Of a DNA stretch of 64,000 nt, positions 13,601-26,395 are shown piece after piece. The position numbers and the translations under genes were made by a program. Positions within the stretch are counted from its first letter, which is position 1, and each line of letters begins with the position of its first letter. The notes beneath the pieces were generated by a model. That model searched no databases, was not told the origin of the DNA, and saw only the letters and a list, made by a program, of their open reading frames with translations. The stretch covers positions 2,232,611-2,296,610 of the forward strand of contig NC_035177.2 in NCBI RefSeq assembly GCF_001659605.2. Direction: 5' to 3'. The stretch is from Manihot esculenta (Eukaryota > Streptophyta > Magnoliopsida > Malpighiales > Euphorbiaceae).

Positions 13601-16600
13601 TTAAGTTTAAGGGCAAATGTCAGTTCTTCTATCAATCTATCTTTTCTTCTACTTCTAACACCAATGAAAATTCACAGATCATAAATATACTAAAAAGACC
13701 TATTTTGAGGGCTTGTCATTTATCCATCTGACCACAAAGGAGGAAAGCAAAAGGAATATATATAAAGTTACCTCAATAGGAGCCAATTTATTCTTCTGAA
13801 ATTTACTTTTCTTGTAAGCTATCACCAAACAGCCCCATCTGTATGGAGCAGCCCATATTTCACCACTTGGATCTATTATCCCCTCACAGTTCCTGCGTAG
13901 GTAGACCTGAGACATGTTTAGTGGAGGATAAGGAAACACGAAGGAGAAGCAGGAACAGCCAAACAATAATATCATTTTTAACTGAGGAAAATACAGTAGG
14001 ACCTCAAGGAAAAATTCTATATTAGCAATTATCAGCATATCCCAATTAAAATCCATTCTTAATAATGCCTGGCGACTTACTTTTGCTTCTTAACTTTGGG
14101 TTATGTTATCCAGACTCATGTGCAAGTGTCAGAAACGGGCATATATCCATGTTTCGGATTTGGAACTAAGGGGATATGAATATAAACTTAGAGACGGATG
14201 CTAGGATGCATTGTGTAAATAAACTATAATACAAAAAAAATATATACATATATATAGTCTATAGATCATTAAATACAACCAAATGCATCATCCAAAATAC
14301 AACCAGATAACTACTTTTTGCCTAAGAAAAAAATGGTGCTGAGTTAACCATGCTCTTCAGCTTGAGAGAAAACAGTGCTCTATTGACTATGCTGTTCAGC
14401 TTTAGAGATCTTTGTCACTCGAGTGTTTGAATGCATGAATATGAGTCGGCACATATCCTATAATGTTGACTTACTTGCTGATTCTAGTGATATGATTTGA
14501 TTTGATTACAGATTCTAGTCATAAATTAGGATCCTTAATTATCTCTGTAATTATTTTTTGATTATTTACTTCCTATTTAGTTGTAATTCTTTGTGTATAA
14601 ATAATTATGTAACTTACTTGTAAAAATCAAGAGTGAAATACAAGAATACTTTAAAATTCTCCAAAATTCTTCATGGTATCATTACTTTTTCCTGACTTTA
14701 GGGTTTAAATTCAACTTTTCCTTTTTAGGGTTTCTAAAACCTAGATATACCTTTTTGGTACTACCCTGTTTAGGAGTCTTTTTTCAACTCATTGCAGCCA
14801 CCAGCAGGGTCGCCGGCCAGTTGTCCAGCTCTGACGCCGGAAGCCACGCGCGTGAGGTTCACACGCCCATCCTTCCTGGTGCATGAGACACTATCCAACG
14901 CTGCTACATCGTCCAGTCCACTCCGGCACTGTTTTCGACCCCTTTTCCGACCATCCCATGCCGCTACCTGGTCTTTTGGTGATTTGGTTGAGTTCTCTTG
15001 TATGTACAACCTTGGGTACCTACTATTCTTTCACGGTTCATTTGTTTTTACCATAACAAAAGGTAAAAAGGTCTCGGTTCTTAACTCTGATAACCCTTCC
15101 TTGCAAATTAGTCCCGTAAAACTTGATAGAACCAATTATTTTGCTTGGTCAAGGTCTTGTTTGTTGTTTATCAAGACTAGAGGACTACAGGGCTATGTCA
15201 CAAATAATAAGAAGCAACTGAATGAGATTTTCCTCAATGGGACTCAGATAACTGTCTTGTTATGACATGATTACTTAACTCTATGCAACCTCATCTCTCT
15301 AAGTCCTATTTGTTAATTTGGTATTGTTGCAAAGATATGGAAGGTTTTGATGTTAACTTATTCCAAGATTGGGAATGATGCCCAAATTTATGATATTCGA
15401 AATAAGATCCATGATACTAAATAAGGAGAAATGACTATCTCCCAATTTTATTCTGAGCTATGTGGCTTATGACAGAAGCTTGATTACTATCAAGACTTCA
15501 AGGCAAACTGTACTGGAGATGCAATCAAATTTCGAAAAATGATTGAAAAGGAGCGGGTCTATAATTTTCTTGCAGAGTTGAATAATGAATATGATCCAAT
15601 TTGAGTCCAAGTGTTGGGGAACCCTTTTCCTTCTTGTGAAAAGGTTCATGCCCATGTTCAACAAGAAAAAAGTCACCGACATGCTATGCTCTATACTACA
15701 CCAGTTGAGAAGGCTGGGTTGGCAACTAGTTTGAGTACATGACAGCCTCCTAATTTTGAGAAAGATCAACTGCATTGTGACTATTGTGGGGAACCGAGAC
15801 ATACTAAGGAAACTTGCTGGAAATTACATGATCGTCCCACTAGAGGCCGTGGGAAAATAAGGTACTTCTAGAACTCAAGCTAATTTAGCAGAAACTATGG
15901 AGGAGCCCTTTAAAGGGATAAGGGCTGCTAAGTTCCTTTCTCTTAATGAAATTCAGAGTCTCAAACGCCTCATGTCTCATATTAATACCTCTTCCACCTC
16001 TGGTACCACATCTAATTTTGTAAAGGTAAAGCTTCCTCTGTTAATATTGTTCCATGGATTATTGATTCTGGTGCGAATAGACACATAACAGACTCTTCTA
16101 AAGGCTTTTTCAATTATTTTTCTTCTCTAACCAAAGAGAGTGTTAGAATTGCTGATAGTTCTTTTACTCCCATATCTAGAATAGGTTCTATTATTTGTGC
16201 ACCCAATATTAAATTATCATATGTCCTTCATATTCTCCGTTTTTCTATCAACCATTTATCTGTCAGTGCTATCACCAATGCTTTTAACTGTAAAGTTAAA
16301 TTCTTTTCTGATCACTGTGTTATTCAGATCTTCTCACAGAAAAGATGATTGGTAATGGTAGACTGCATGATGATTTATACATGTTGGAAGGTGATTCAGG
16401 TTCTCCAATATCTCACGTCTTTTTTAGAGAAAATAAGGATGTCAATCAGGAAGTAATACAGTGGCACAGGCAGTTAGGGCATCTATCATTTTTTGTCTTA
16501 GAAAAATTTTATCCTAGTTTGTTTGCTAGAAATCAGTTTGGTTCTTTATTTTGTGATACTTGTGAGTATGCTAAACACACTATAACCTCCTATCCTTTTG

Positions 16601-19600
16601 GTCATAATAAAAGCAAAATTCCTTTTGTGACTATTCATTCTGATGTTTGGAGGCCCACTCAAACTGTCTCCTCATCTGATAATCGATGGTTTATCATTTT
16701 TATTGATTGTTGCATTCGGATGACTCAAGTATATTTGATTAAAGCTAAAAGTGATGTATTTTCTTATTTTCAATCCTTTCACAAGATGATCTGTATTCAA
16801 TTTGATACTAAGGTAAAAATTTTGAGAATTGACAGTTAAAGAGAATATATAGATAGTAGGTTTTCTGCTTATTTGGAGTTCAATAGAATAGTACAATAGA
16901 CAAGTTGTCCTTATACTATTGCATAAAATGGCATTGCTGAAAGGAAAAACATGTATTTATTGGAGATAGCTAGATCTCTTATGTTCACCATGAACCTACT
17001 CAAAGCATATTGGGGAGATACAGTCCTTGTATCTGCTTATCTTATCAATAGAATGCCCCTCAAGGCCCTTGACTTTATGAGTCCTTTGGAGGTTCTACAA
17101 AATAATATGTATTTACCTTTATTTTTTATGATTGAAAGGTATTCTAGTTTCTAGTTTCACTAAACTGCTTGTCTTCGAGACTTCTAAATTTTTTCTTTTA
17201 TCTGTTACATCAGGTGAAGAGCTTGGATTGGAAGAACAGGAAGCAAAGCAATTTGAAGGTTTATTCCAAAACAGACGTCAAGGGAGCTGTAGCATAGAAG
17301 ATGAGTTGGCAGAAGCCTCTAGAAAGGAGAATCAGTTGGAGGAAATCATGGAAGGATAACCAATAAAACTATTGCGCATAGGAAGAACCATGTGAAGAGT
17401 AGACTATAAGTACAAAAATGCAAAGGGGCACTGAAGTGTGATTTCTTGTTTTTGGCAATTCTGTTAGGCTAGGAGCTTGTTCCTAGAATTATTATTTCTC
17501 ACAGAAAAGATGATTGGCAATGGTAGACTGCATGATTACTTATACATGTTGGAAGGTGATTCAGGTTCTCCAATATCTCAAGTCTGTTTTAGAGAAAATA
17601 AGAATGTCAATCAGGAAGTAATACAGTGGCACAGGCGGTTAGGGCATCCATCATTTTTTGTCTTAGAAAAATTTTATCCTAGTTTGTTTGCTAGAACTCA
17701 GTTTGGTTCTTTATTTTGTGATACTTGTGAGTATGCTAAGCACACTATAACCTCCTATCCTTTGGGTCATAATAAAAGCAAAATTCCTTTTGTGACTATT
17801 CATTCTAATGTTTGGAGGCCCACTCAAACTGTCTCCTCATCTGGTAATCGATGGTTTATCATTTTTATTGATTGTTGCATTCGGATGACTTAAGTATATT
17901 TGATTAAAGCTAAAAGTGATGTATTTTCTTATTTTCAATCCTTTCACAAGATGATCTGTATTCAATTTGATACTAAGGTGAAAATTTTGAGAATTGACAA
18001 TTGAAGAGAATATATGGATAGTAGGTTTTTTGCTTATTTGGAGTTCAATAGAATAGTACAATAGACAAGTTGTCCTTATACTATTGCATAAAATGGCATT
18101 GCTGAAAGGAAAAACATGCATTTATTAAAGATAGCTCGATCTCTTATGTTCACCATGAATCTACTCAAAGCATATTGGGGAGATGCAGTCCTTGTATCTG
18201 CTTATCTTATCAATAGAATGCTCCTCAAGGCCCTTGACTTTATGAGTCCTTTGGAGGTTCTACAAGATAATATGTATTTACCTTTATTTTTTATGACTAA
18301 AAGGTATTCTAGTTTCTAGTTTCACTAAACTGCTTGTCTTCGGGACTTCTAAATTTTTTCTTTTATCTGTTACGGATCAGGTGAAGAGCTTAGACCGGAA
18401 GAATAGGAAGCAAAGCAATTTGAAGGTTTATTCCAGAATAGACGTCAAGGGCGCTGTAGCATAGAAGATGAGTTGGCAGAAGCCTCTAGAAAGGAGAATC
18501 AGTTGGAGGAAATCATGGAAGGATAGCCAATAAAACTATTGCGCATAGGAAGAACCATGTGAAGAGTAGACTATAAGTACAAAAATGCAAAGGGGCACTG
18601 GAGTGTGATTTCTTGTTTTTGGCAATTCTGTTAGGCTAGGAGCTTGTTCCTAGAATTATTATTTCTCATTTTCTTTTTCTTTTCTTGCTTTATTGAGAAA
18701 TAGTGGTGGTGTATTGTGCTCTTTGGCATATTTGCTTAAGCTAGTGACTTATCCTCTAGATGTGTGGTTTTGCCCTGTTACTAATTACTAATTAGTATTA
18801 TAGAGAAGAGTGTGAGGTTTATGCGATCACTGGAACTTAATTACTGGAGGATTAAATCAAATATAATTTCCAATCCTTGTTCTCATGCACATCTTTAATT
18901 AATTTCTGTGGAAGCACATCCTCACATGACTGGGACTAGTTAGTATAATCACATATACGAATGCAATGTGAAGATGTTGTACTTATATCTGAAATAGCTA
19001 TACAAGTTCTGTTGACATTGATAACATTAGATACAAGGATGAGCTCATACATATGCACAAAATATCAATTTGTTAAATGTGATATATATACAACTAAGTA
19101 TTGGGTTATCCTTATCATGCCCCCTCAATTCTATACTAGGGAGGTTAGAATTGATAGCTTATCCTGTAATACTTGAAAATGTTGTTTGGAGATGGCCTTA
19201 GTGAAGATATCTGCTACAAAATATAAAAGTTTTTATATATTTATGTATATAAAAAATAAAATTATAAACTATTTACTGTTGTTGTTGCTAGTAAAGGCAT
19301 GTAACCCAACAAAAAATCATTTGTAGCATAGTTCTTTAATATTCTTAATATTTTTACTAGCATCCAAACACTCGGTAACTCATGCCACCACTCACACTAC
19401 AGACATTGTCCTTCCCCATCTGAAGTGCACAAATTCACCATGATTCGGGAAATATTTCCAAATCACAAATAGAGGAAAAAAATACCACGCATTTGGCAAG
19501 AAACCCTGCGTTAGACTGCATTTATTTCTATAAATTACATCAATTTTTTTTCTGGTCATTTGCACAATATCATGAAAAGATGTAGTTTTCCTATGTGTTC

Positions 19601-21122
19601 ATGAAGTCTAAACGATTCTAGAATCAGATTTTACCACATAATGATGTTAAAAAATGTCAAACAAGCAAAAAATATGAACTTCAAGTACTCTTGTACTCTT
19701 ACCTTCCATTTGTCACTCAAAGCTTTAAACCAGTCCTGATCTTCTACCCCTCTTATGGGCTCAACTATAGCTTTGCTAATGGCAAAACTAAGCCAGGAGT
19801 CACCAATACTAACAATATCAGCAGCTGCAACAGATGCAGGACCAACTTTGCGTTTGTTAAAGGACATTGATAAGTCAGAAAAGATGTTGTCAAGACTTCC
19901 AAGGAACTTTGTACGAAGTCTTAATCTCCTTCCTTGAGATTGCATGAAATCCTACATTTTAAAAGAAGATTTAAGCTAAAGCAATGAGATGTTAAAAAGT
20001 TGGATATCATATTTAAAAAGAGAAAAGCATCCAATTGACAAGCAAACCCTTTTGATATGGTAAGTTAGTAATACAACAATTTCCAAGTGCAATTACTTTA
20101 TTTGGAACCACAAAGCATTCAATGTCATTCTTCAATTATACCCTAGTATTGATACCAAGAATATCAGAGTTTCTTTACTATATTAAGTTGTGCAACAACC
20201 CAAAAAAAAAAAGGAGAGAAGAGAACAGGATATGTGGAATAACCAGAAATGGAGTGAAAAAGGACATTCCATCAGAGGCATGCTTGAGCTCTATCCTTAA
20301 TGACAAATTTCACCCCTCAGAGCTAAGTTACCCATGCAGTAGATTTAACCAGTTATAATCCCAGAATTGGACGGAACTCTTCAGAAGCTTGCACTAGCTT
20401 GATGAAGAGTTAGCAAAGGAGGATGCTGATGGCAATTCTAAAAAAAAGGAACAGCCAGAAAAGCTTAAACTAGTATGTAGTTTCTGACCTTTACCCACGA
20501 AGGAGGGATGGAACCCCGTAGAGCAACAACGGTAAGAGGAACAGACAACGCATAAGTTTTTGACTTCCAAGTTTCAAATGCAGCATTCAGTTCCTCCTTC
20601 TCAGGCCTTTCCACAGTTTTAGAATCGCCATGAGCATCATCACCATCTGGGTTCATAAAATTACACCAAGCATTCACTTTCCAACCAACAAAATCTCAGC
20701 ATAAGCAAACTATTTATAATTAAACAAAAAAAAATAATCAGAAAGATAATATTCGCTTCCAGGAAAATCAAAATAAATAAAAAAACTATAGCATTTCTCT
20801 TAACGGCAAAAATTGATTTACTACCTTGAGTGACTGCAAGTTCCTGCGATTTAGAGGGCAGAGGTTGGAGAAAAGAAGTGGAAGCTGCTGCTTGGGAGAC
20901 TCCAACGGTTAGACCCAAGAATAGGACGGCAGAAGAAGCAGCAATTCGGAGAAAGGTGAGAGGGTGGTCGGAGGCGGAAGAACGGATGGTGATGTGATTA
21001 TGGCGGGCGGATAATTTGGATGGAAGGTGAATAATTGGGGCATTGGTGGCGAAGCCAGAGATAGTGCGGCTGTTGGGTGGAAGCGGGAGAGATACGGACT
21101 GAGAAACGACGGAGAGGTTCAT
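10664..21122 (-). CDS. Plastid-targeted bacterial-type polyamine/solute-binding protein (PotD-like)
   Basis: Seven exons on the minus strand: 21122-20825, 20646-20489, 19951-19703, 13906-13772, 13164-12982, 11406-11245 and 11086-10664. Phases are consistent, giving about 535 residues. The N-terminus (MNLSVVSQSVSLPLPPNSRT) is Ser-rich and basic like a chloroplast transit peptide. A hydrophobic stretch ending SQAAAS around residue 78 follows, resembling a thylakoid-lumen or membrane signal. The rest resembles periplasmic spermidine/putrescine-binding proteins: an IWAAPYRWG stretch, DWADLWQPKLTGRI, VAVGWSSDVLP and GASLWADLW, with a C-terminal extension. Arabidopsis At1g31410, annotated as putrescine-binding periplasmic protein-like, is the nearest family known to me and sits beside FEI1. 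Transport partners are unknown. Intron 3 is 5.8 kb and full of copia debris, yet the flanking exons stay in phase. Confidence 0.88.
11545..11840 (+). pseudogene. Ty3/gypsy RNase H fragment in intron of solute-binding-protein gene
   Basis: Around 11596-11650 the plus strand encodes FVVLTDHCSLKYLLKRRVLN, resembling the TDHxxLKYLL motif of Ty3/gypsy RNase H. A frameshift to QQHW follows, then further degenerate sequence to about 11840. It is antisense to the host gene and carries stops, so it is a remnant. A C-rich tract at 11929-11941 follows, but no LTR could be defined. Confidence 0.65.
14464..14673 (+). repeat. Probable left LTR of a Ty1/copia element
   Basis: The segment starts TGTTGACTTACTTGC and ends CTTCA, directly followed by TGGTATCATTAC. 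That matches the start of the usual copia primer-binding site complementary to initiator tRNA-Met. It contains a TATA-like GTATAAATAATT near 14596 and is followed by copia gag. No matching right LTR was found, so the boundaries are inferred. Confidence 0.5.
14674..18663 (+). mobile_element. Degenerate Ty1/copia internal region with a tandem duplication (inside intron)
   Basis: In order: a leader, then a gag remnant around 15070-15880 (LDRTNYFAWS; a CCHC-like zinc knuckle CDYCGEPRHTKETC). Next is a protease remnant near 16050-16330 with IIDSGANRHIT, then the GAG-pre-integrase HWHRQLGH-type motif (here QWHRQLGHLSF) and integrase zinc and core start from 16345. Frames are interrupted by stops and frameshifts. 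The region from 16332 is duplicated in tandem. No reverse transcriptase follows, so the 3' half is lost. It lies antisense within intron 3 of the solute-binding-protein gene. Confidence 0.85.
16332..18663 (+). repeat. Direct tandem duplication of a 1.17-kb copia segment
   Basis: Copy 1 is 16332-17496 (1165 bp) and copy 2 is 17497-18663 (1167 bp). They match almost base for base by eye. The 2-bp difference lies where GTTACATCAGG in copy 1 reads GTTACGGATCAGG in copy 2. Both copies carry the GAG-pre-integrase/integrase start and the tail ending GCTAGGAGCTTGTTCCTAG. The junction reads ATTATTTCTCACAGAAAAG. Confidence 0.9.
18900..19220 (-). mobile_element. 3' end of a second Ty1/copia element (minus strand)
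   Basis: On the minus strand, 19220-19140 reads FVADIFTKAISKQHFQVLQD, the usual C-terminus of copia RNase H (VADIFTKAL). It is followed by a polypurine tract (TTGAGGGGGCA, near 19118-19128) and then TGATAAGGATAACCC, which would be the start of the 3' LTR. The far end of the LTR could not be fixed. It is separate from, and opposite to, the copia element just upstream in the same intron. Confidence 0.7.
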
Positions 21123-21640
21123 GTCTCGGAGGACTCTTTAACTCAAAACAGAATTGAAGAGCCTCAGCATTTTGGTTACTCTGGCTTTAGCTCAGGCAGG
21201 GTTAAGGGTAGCTGCTAAAATTGCAAACCTTTGTATTGGTGTAAAACCGTAAATGAATGGCCGAAATGCCAAATATTTCATTTTTAAATCAAAATTTATT
21301 TTTGAAGTATTTTAAAAACGCCATCATTTATGAGTTTTAAGAGCATGAGCTACAACCCACCCAATATATTTAGCCTTATTGAATATTTTAATACTCCGTC
21401 TATACCATAATTTTTTATTCATTTTACACTTTTATAAAAAAATATTTTTTTATTAATTTTCTAACATAGCTGTATGCAAAAAAGAGACGGTGAGTGGTTG
21501 GCGTCTATGATTACAACTCTAATGCTCAAGTCAATAAACTGAAAAAATGGCAAATATAAAGAATTATTTAAAATTCAAAGTAGAATGTGTAACCTCTCGA
21601 ACTGGAATGCTTAAGTTAAGTGTTGTTCACCTGTCGCCAT
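21123..21640. promoter_or_regulatory. Upstream region of the solute-binding-protein gene
   Basis: This AT-rich spacer lies directly upstream of the minus-strand start codon at 21122 and should contain its 5' UTR and promoter. No clear TATA box or other confident element was picked out. From about 21600 the sequence becomes retroelement-like. Confidence 0.35.
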
Positions 21641-24180
21641 CATCTTGGCTAGAAGATCCACCTTTTCATTGTTACTTCTGGCTACCTAGTGAAGTTCGCA
21701 GCTGCTTTGCCCGCTCTTGATCCTTTATGGACCATAACTTTTCTTCATATTTGATGAAATTCGGTTCTCGAACTTTAAATTGTCCTTAACACCGATTAAC
21801 AACCAATTGTGGATCACTAAAAATAATTAATTTTTGGATATCTAGCTCCTTGATGATTCTTAGGGCATTATTACTGTATCGTATTCAACTATGTTGTTGG
21901 TGGCTTTAAAGGCGAGCTTTACCGTATATTGAAGTTTTATGCCAGTTTGGAACTGCAAAAGGATCCCAATTCCTGAGCCCCCAGCCTTGCAAGCTCCATC
22001 TGTCCAAACTCTCCATTCTTCTATGGTTGCTCAAGAGGATTTCGACAGTTCTATTGGTGGAGTAATCTCTGTGATAAACTCAGCTAGAACCTGGGCTTTT
22101 ATGGCCTTTCTGGGAACATACCTGATATCATAGGCTGATAATATTACCGCCCAGGTGGACAATCGTCCTGATAGCTCCGACCTGTGTAAAATCTTTCGCA
22201 GAGGATAATCGATTCTAACTTGTATAGTGTGTGACTCGAAGTACGGTTACAACTTTATAGCCGACATGAATACTGCAAACGCCAATTTTTCAAGAGGAGG
22301 GTAATTCAACTCTACCCTTTTCAAAACATGGCTTGCATAATATACTGGACTTTATTCCCCATTGCTCTCACGAGCGAGTACCGAGCAAATTGTCTCTTGC
22401 ATCACAGACAAATATAGAAACAAAACTTTATATTCGACAAGTGGGCTGAGCAATGGATGAGAGGATAAAAAGGTTTTAAACTTTCAAAGGTCTCTGCACA
22501 CTCTTTCCCCACTCAAACTTACCTTCGCCTTTTAAGGCATTGAAAAACGGGAGATACCTTCTGGCTGGACATGATATGAATTGGCCTAAGGCAGTGACTC
22601 GCCCATTTAGCCTGTGTATTTCGTTGACGGTTTCGGGTGCTTCCATGTTTTGGATAGCGCTGATCTTCTCAGGATTCGCCTTTATGCCCCTTTCTGAGAT
22701 GATATATCTTAGAAACTTCCCAGCCTTTATCTTGAAGGTGCACTTTTTTGGGTTCAGCTTCATACCCACCTTGTCCAGGATATCAAAGACTCTCCAGATA
22801 TCCTCCGGGTGTTCTTCTAAAGATCAAATTTTTATCACCATGTCGTCGACGTATACTTCAACGATTGACCCCATCATGTCTTTAAATATTCCTGACACTA
22901 ACCTTTGGTACATGGCTCCTATGTTTTTTAATCCAAAAGGCATTACCTTGTAGCAGAAAACTCTGTCTGTTATGAACAGTGATCTTTTCTGCATCCTCGA
23001 TATCCATCATAATTTGGTGATATCCTTAGATGGCATCGAGGAAAGAGACCACCACATAGCCTGAGGTCGAGTCCACCAATCTGTCAATGGATGACAATGG
23101 GTAATGATCTTTTGAACATGCTTTATTTAGGTTGATGAAGTCTACACATATTCTTCACTTTTCGTTATCTTTCTTTACTAGGACTGCATTGGCCAGCCAT
23201 GTGTGATACTATACTTCCTTTATCAATCATGCGCTCAAAAGTTTATCAACCTCCTCTTTGATCACCTGCTATCTCTCTGGTGTGAACTTTCTTTTCTTTG
23301 ATCACCTGCTCTTGTCAATAGAGAGCTTATAAGTGATAAGAGTCGAGTCCACACCTATTACATCTTTTGGGGACCAAATGAAAGTTGATACTCGGCTCTT
23401 TAATAACTCTACCAGACGAGTCCTTATTTTGCCGGTTAGTGTAGTGCTGAACCGTATCTTCTACTCCTTTCCTATCTAGACATCCTCTACCGAGTCTGCT
23501 AGTTTTGGTTTTACGTGAGACTCCGACTTCTCCAGCAGGTCAATTGGCATGGTTACTTTTTCGAGATTTTCTGCTTGGTGTCCGTAACCTTCTTTGGCTA
23601 ACCTCGAATGGGCTCGAACCGCTGCTATGCCCTTTAGAGCTGGAAGCTTAAGACAAATAGCACCCGTGTTAATAATGAAACCGTGGCAGTTTAGGACTAG
23701 ACAGCCGAGTATCACATTGTATGCAAATGGGATATCTACCACCACAAGCTCTGCATACAACTCTCGCCTATACCTCTCATCACCCAACACCAAAGGAAGG
23801 TTAATAGTACTTAATATTGCCACTGTCTTATCTCCTAATCCTACTAAATGATAGAAAACTCTGGCAAGACTGTTTTTATCTAAGCTTAACTTGTTAAAAC
23901 ATTTAAGATGAGAAGATTAACAGAACTATCTGTATCCACAAGTACCCATCTTATCTCATACCGGTTCAGGAGGATCTTGACAACTAAGGGTTTTTTTGAA
24001 AGAACCCTACTGCTTTATTGGTAGGACCGAACCTTACTTCTTGCTTAGTCCATAATTCTTGATAGACAGATAAGACATCCTTTGCCACGTGCTTATTTTT
24101 TTCTTTGCCCTTATCAGGTCCTCCCGTGATGACATGTATAATTCCAACCATTTTGAGAGATCAGAGAAGAGAGAGATCAC
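21640..24180 (-). mobile_element. Degenerate Ty3/gypsy element fragment
   Basis: On the minus strand, from right to left: a gag-end/protease region near 24150-23476 (including VVDIPFAYNVILG), then reverse transcriptase around 23300-22700, with MGMKLNPKKCTFKI and the nearby KFLRYIISERGIKANPEKI stretch typical of gypsy RT. Thumb/RNase H-like sequence follows to about 21650. Multiple stops and frameshifts show it is dead. No LTR pair was found, so the limits are approximate. Confidence 0.8.
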
Positions 24181-25870
24181 TTTTTTCAAAAGAAAAAGAA
24201 ATAAGAGACCAGCTTTAACCTCAATGAACAGATAGAGTTTAATGATTTTTCAATAAGGGAATCAAATGATGTTGCTGAAATTAGATTGATGACATGGCTG
24301 GAATGTGACTGTGCTATGATTGGTTAGAGCCTGCAAGGAAGAAAACGTAAAGTGGTAATGGATGCCCACGGGAGTCACTTCAAGAAAATATAATGAACCA
24401 CTGAGAGTTTTAGTGTTTTAGAATATCGTACTTTTGTTTCTGTGATTCTTTTCCTTTTATACTCTAAGAGGTAGAGATGAATATGATATTTTTCTGATAA
24501 TCCGGCGGTAATGTGGCTGTCTGCTTGATACAAGACATCACCTGCTAATAGGTGAGAATCCTGCAATTACAGGCGTAATGTGTGTGGTAATGGTAATTTC
24601 TTGCCGAAACTCATCTTATTGGGAGAAGGGCGAATCTTCTGGTGATGGCTCGAATGTTAAGGTGTCTGGATCTTCCTTTCCTCGTGCTAGTCCGCGTTTC
24701 TCATTTGTAAGATACCATGCGGCCCTGTTTTGTGTTGACAGGTTACGACTTATTTTGAATGATTGTTATATAACATCAATAATCCTATTTAATTTTATAT
24801 TATTTTCAAATGAATCTATCATTAATTGTTATTTTTTTTATATAAGTATTTAAAACATTTATTAGTATTTAATAAAATTAAATATTTTTAAAATGAGTAT
24901 AATTAGAGATTCAATAAAATAAATTATTTTTTTTAATATGTATGAAAAATTAAAATAGACAAAAATTATGGAATAAAGGGAGTATAAAATAAATATATAT
25001 TTTAAAAATAAATTTTTATAAAAAGTGAATAAACTATTATAATTAAATCACAAATATCTTCCTCAATTATTTCATTGATTGAAATATATTCTTAATAATA
25101 TCATTATAATATTTACAAATATATCTTTCCATATAAGTTATCGATCAATTATTAATGGTTCGTCATCAATTTTATTATAGAGTTGTCAGTAGAAAAATCT
25201 CTTTCTGTTATAGTTGTAATATGCAAATTCATAAAAAAATAATATTATTAAAATAATATAATATTTTTACCATATAGTTTATTATTGAAATTTAATATTT
25301 TTTTAAAAAATATTCTAATTTATTAAACTTTATTTTCATATAATTTTAATCATATAAATAGATTAGTAACTAAGCGAAATAAATAAAAAAATTATCACTT
25401 AATAATAAAATTGGTATATAAAATTAAATTAAATAATGAATAAATAATATAAAAAAATTTAAATAGAAATTTGGACTTAAAATCTTAATAATGAGAAGTA
25501 AATATTTTAAATTAAAAAATAATAAAAAATAGACTAAATAGTAAAAATTTCTTTATCAAATGGATGAAGGAATTTGATTTTATAAAATATAATGATAATT
25601 TAATTAAATAATTTTAAAATAAAAGTGAGTCGGTAAGTGTTCTGAACATATTGATATTTAATAATAAATTTTCATGTTTTATAAAAAATTATCTATATAT
25701 TTCTAACATATTTAAAAATTTTAGGAGGGCCCATAATTTCTTGGCCTCCTTCTGGCTTCACCGTAACCGCGTAATTAAAATTCAAATATTAATTTTTATT
25801 AAAGTTATCTAGCGACTTAAAATTTTATTTTAGATCTAATATAGAAAAGAGAGAATAAAAAGAAGATAAA
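24181..25870. other. AT-rich intergenic spacer
   Basis: From 24181 to 24760 the sequence is of mixed composition and may still be retroelement-derived. From 24770 to 25870 it is strongly AT-rich with many AATAAA-like runs. No coding region, RNA gene or clear repeat unit was recognised. Confidence 0.4.
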
Positions 25871-25873
25871 AGA

Positions 25874-26395
25874 GCGTATGGAGAGTTTATCAACACATAT
25901 GGTAATGTGCGTCAAAATTCAGGAACTGCAAGCTATGCGGATTCTTTTCGAGACAGTTTTGGTAAATGGCTACTTGATTTTCGTTGTGTGTTGGGAGTTT
26001 GTGGTGTGGTTGAGACAGAATTATGGGCCATATATCATGCTTTGAATGTGGTTTGGAGTAGGGGATGGCGAAAAATTATTATTCAAACTGATTTTCAAAT
26101 TGCTCTTCAGCTTCTTCAAGGTCAAGGCAGTGGTGTTTATAGACTGCAGTCTTTAGTTATTAATTGCAGAGCTCTTATCCGGTGGGAATGAGAGATTAAG
26201 GTCGTGCAAATATATGGGGAAGCTAATATAGTAGCTGATTATCTTGCGAATAGTGCGCATGGTGGAGTTTTTGGTATGAGTCTTATTGATTTGCCTTCAT
26301 CTAATATTAAGCTCCTCTTGGATGCTGACTGTATGAATATTTTTCATGATCGTATAATAAATTAAAGGGCTCTATTCCCTTTTCAAAAAAAAAAA
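25874..26395 (+). mobile_element. 5'-truncated LINE 3' end with RNase H domain and poly-A tail
   Basis: The plus strand encodes a plant LINE-type RNase H. It begins EFINTYGN and continues through ETELWAIYHALNV and IIIQTDFQIALQLLQG to EANIVADYLANSAHG. There is an in-frame TGA at 26189-26191 and a terminal TAA at 26363-26365. It ends CCCTTTTC followed by A11 at 26385-26395. The rest of the element is missing. No convincing target-site duplication was found. Confidence 0.75.
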
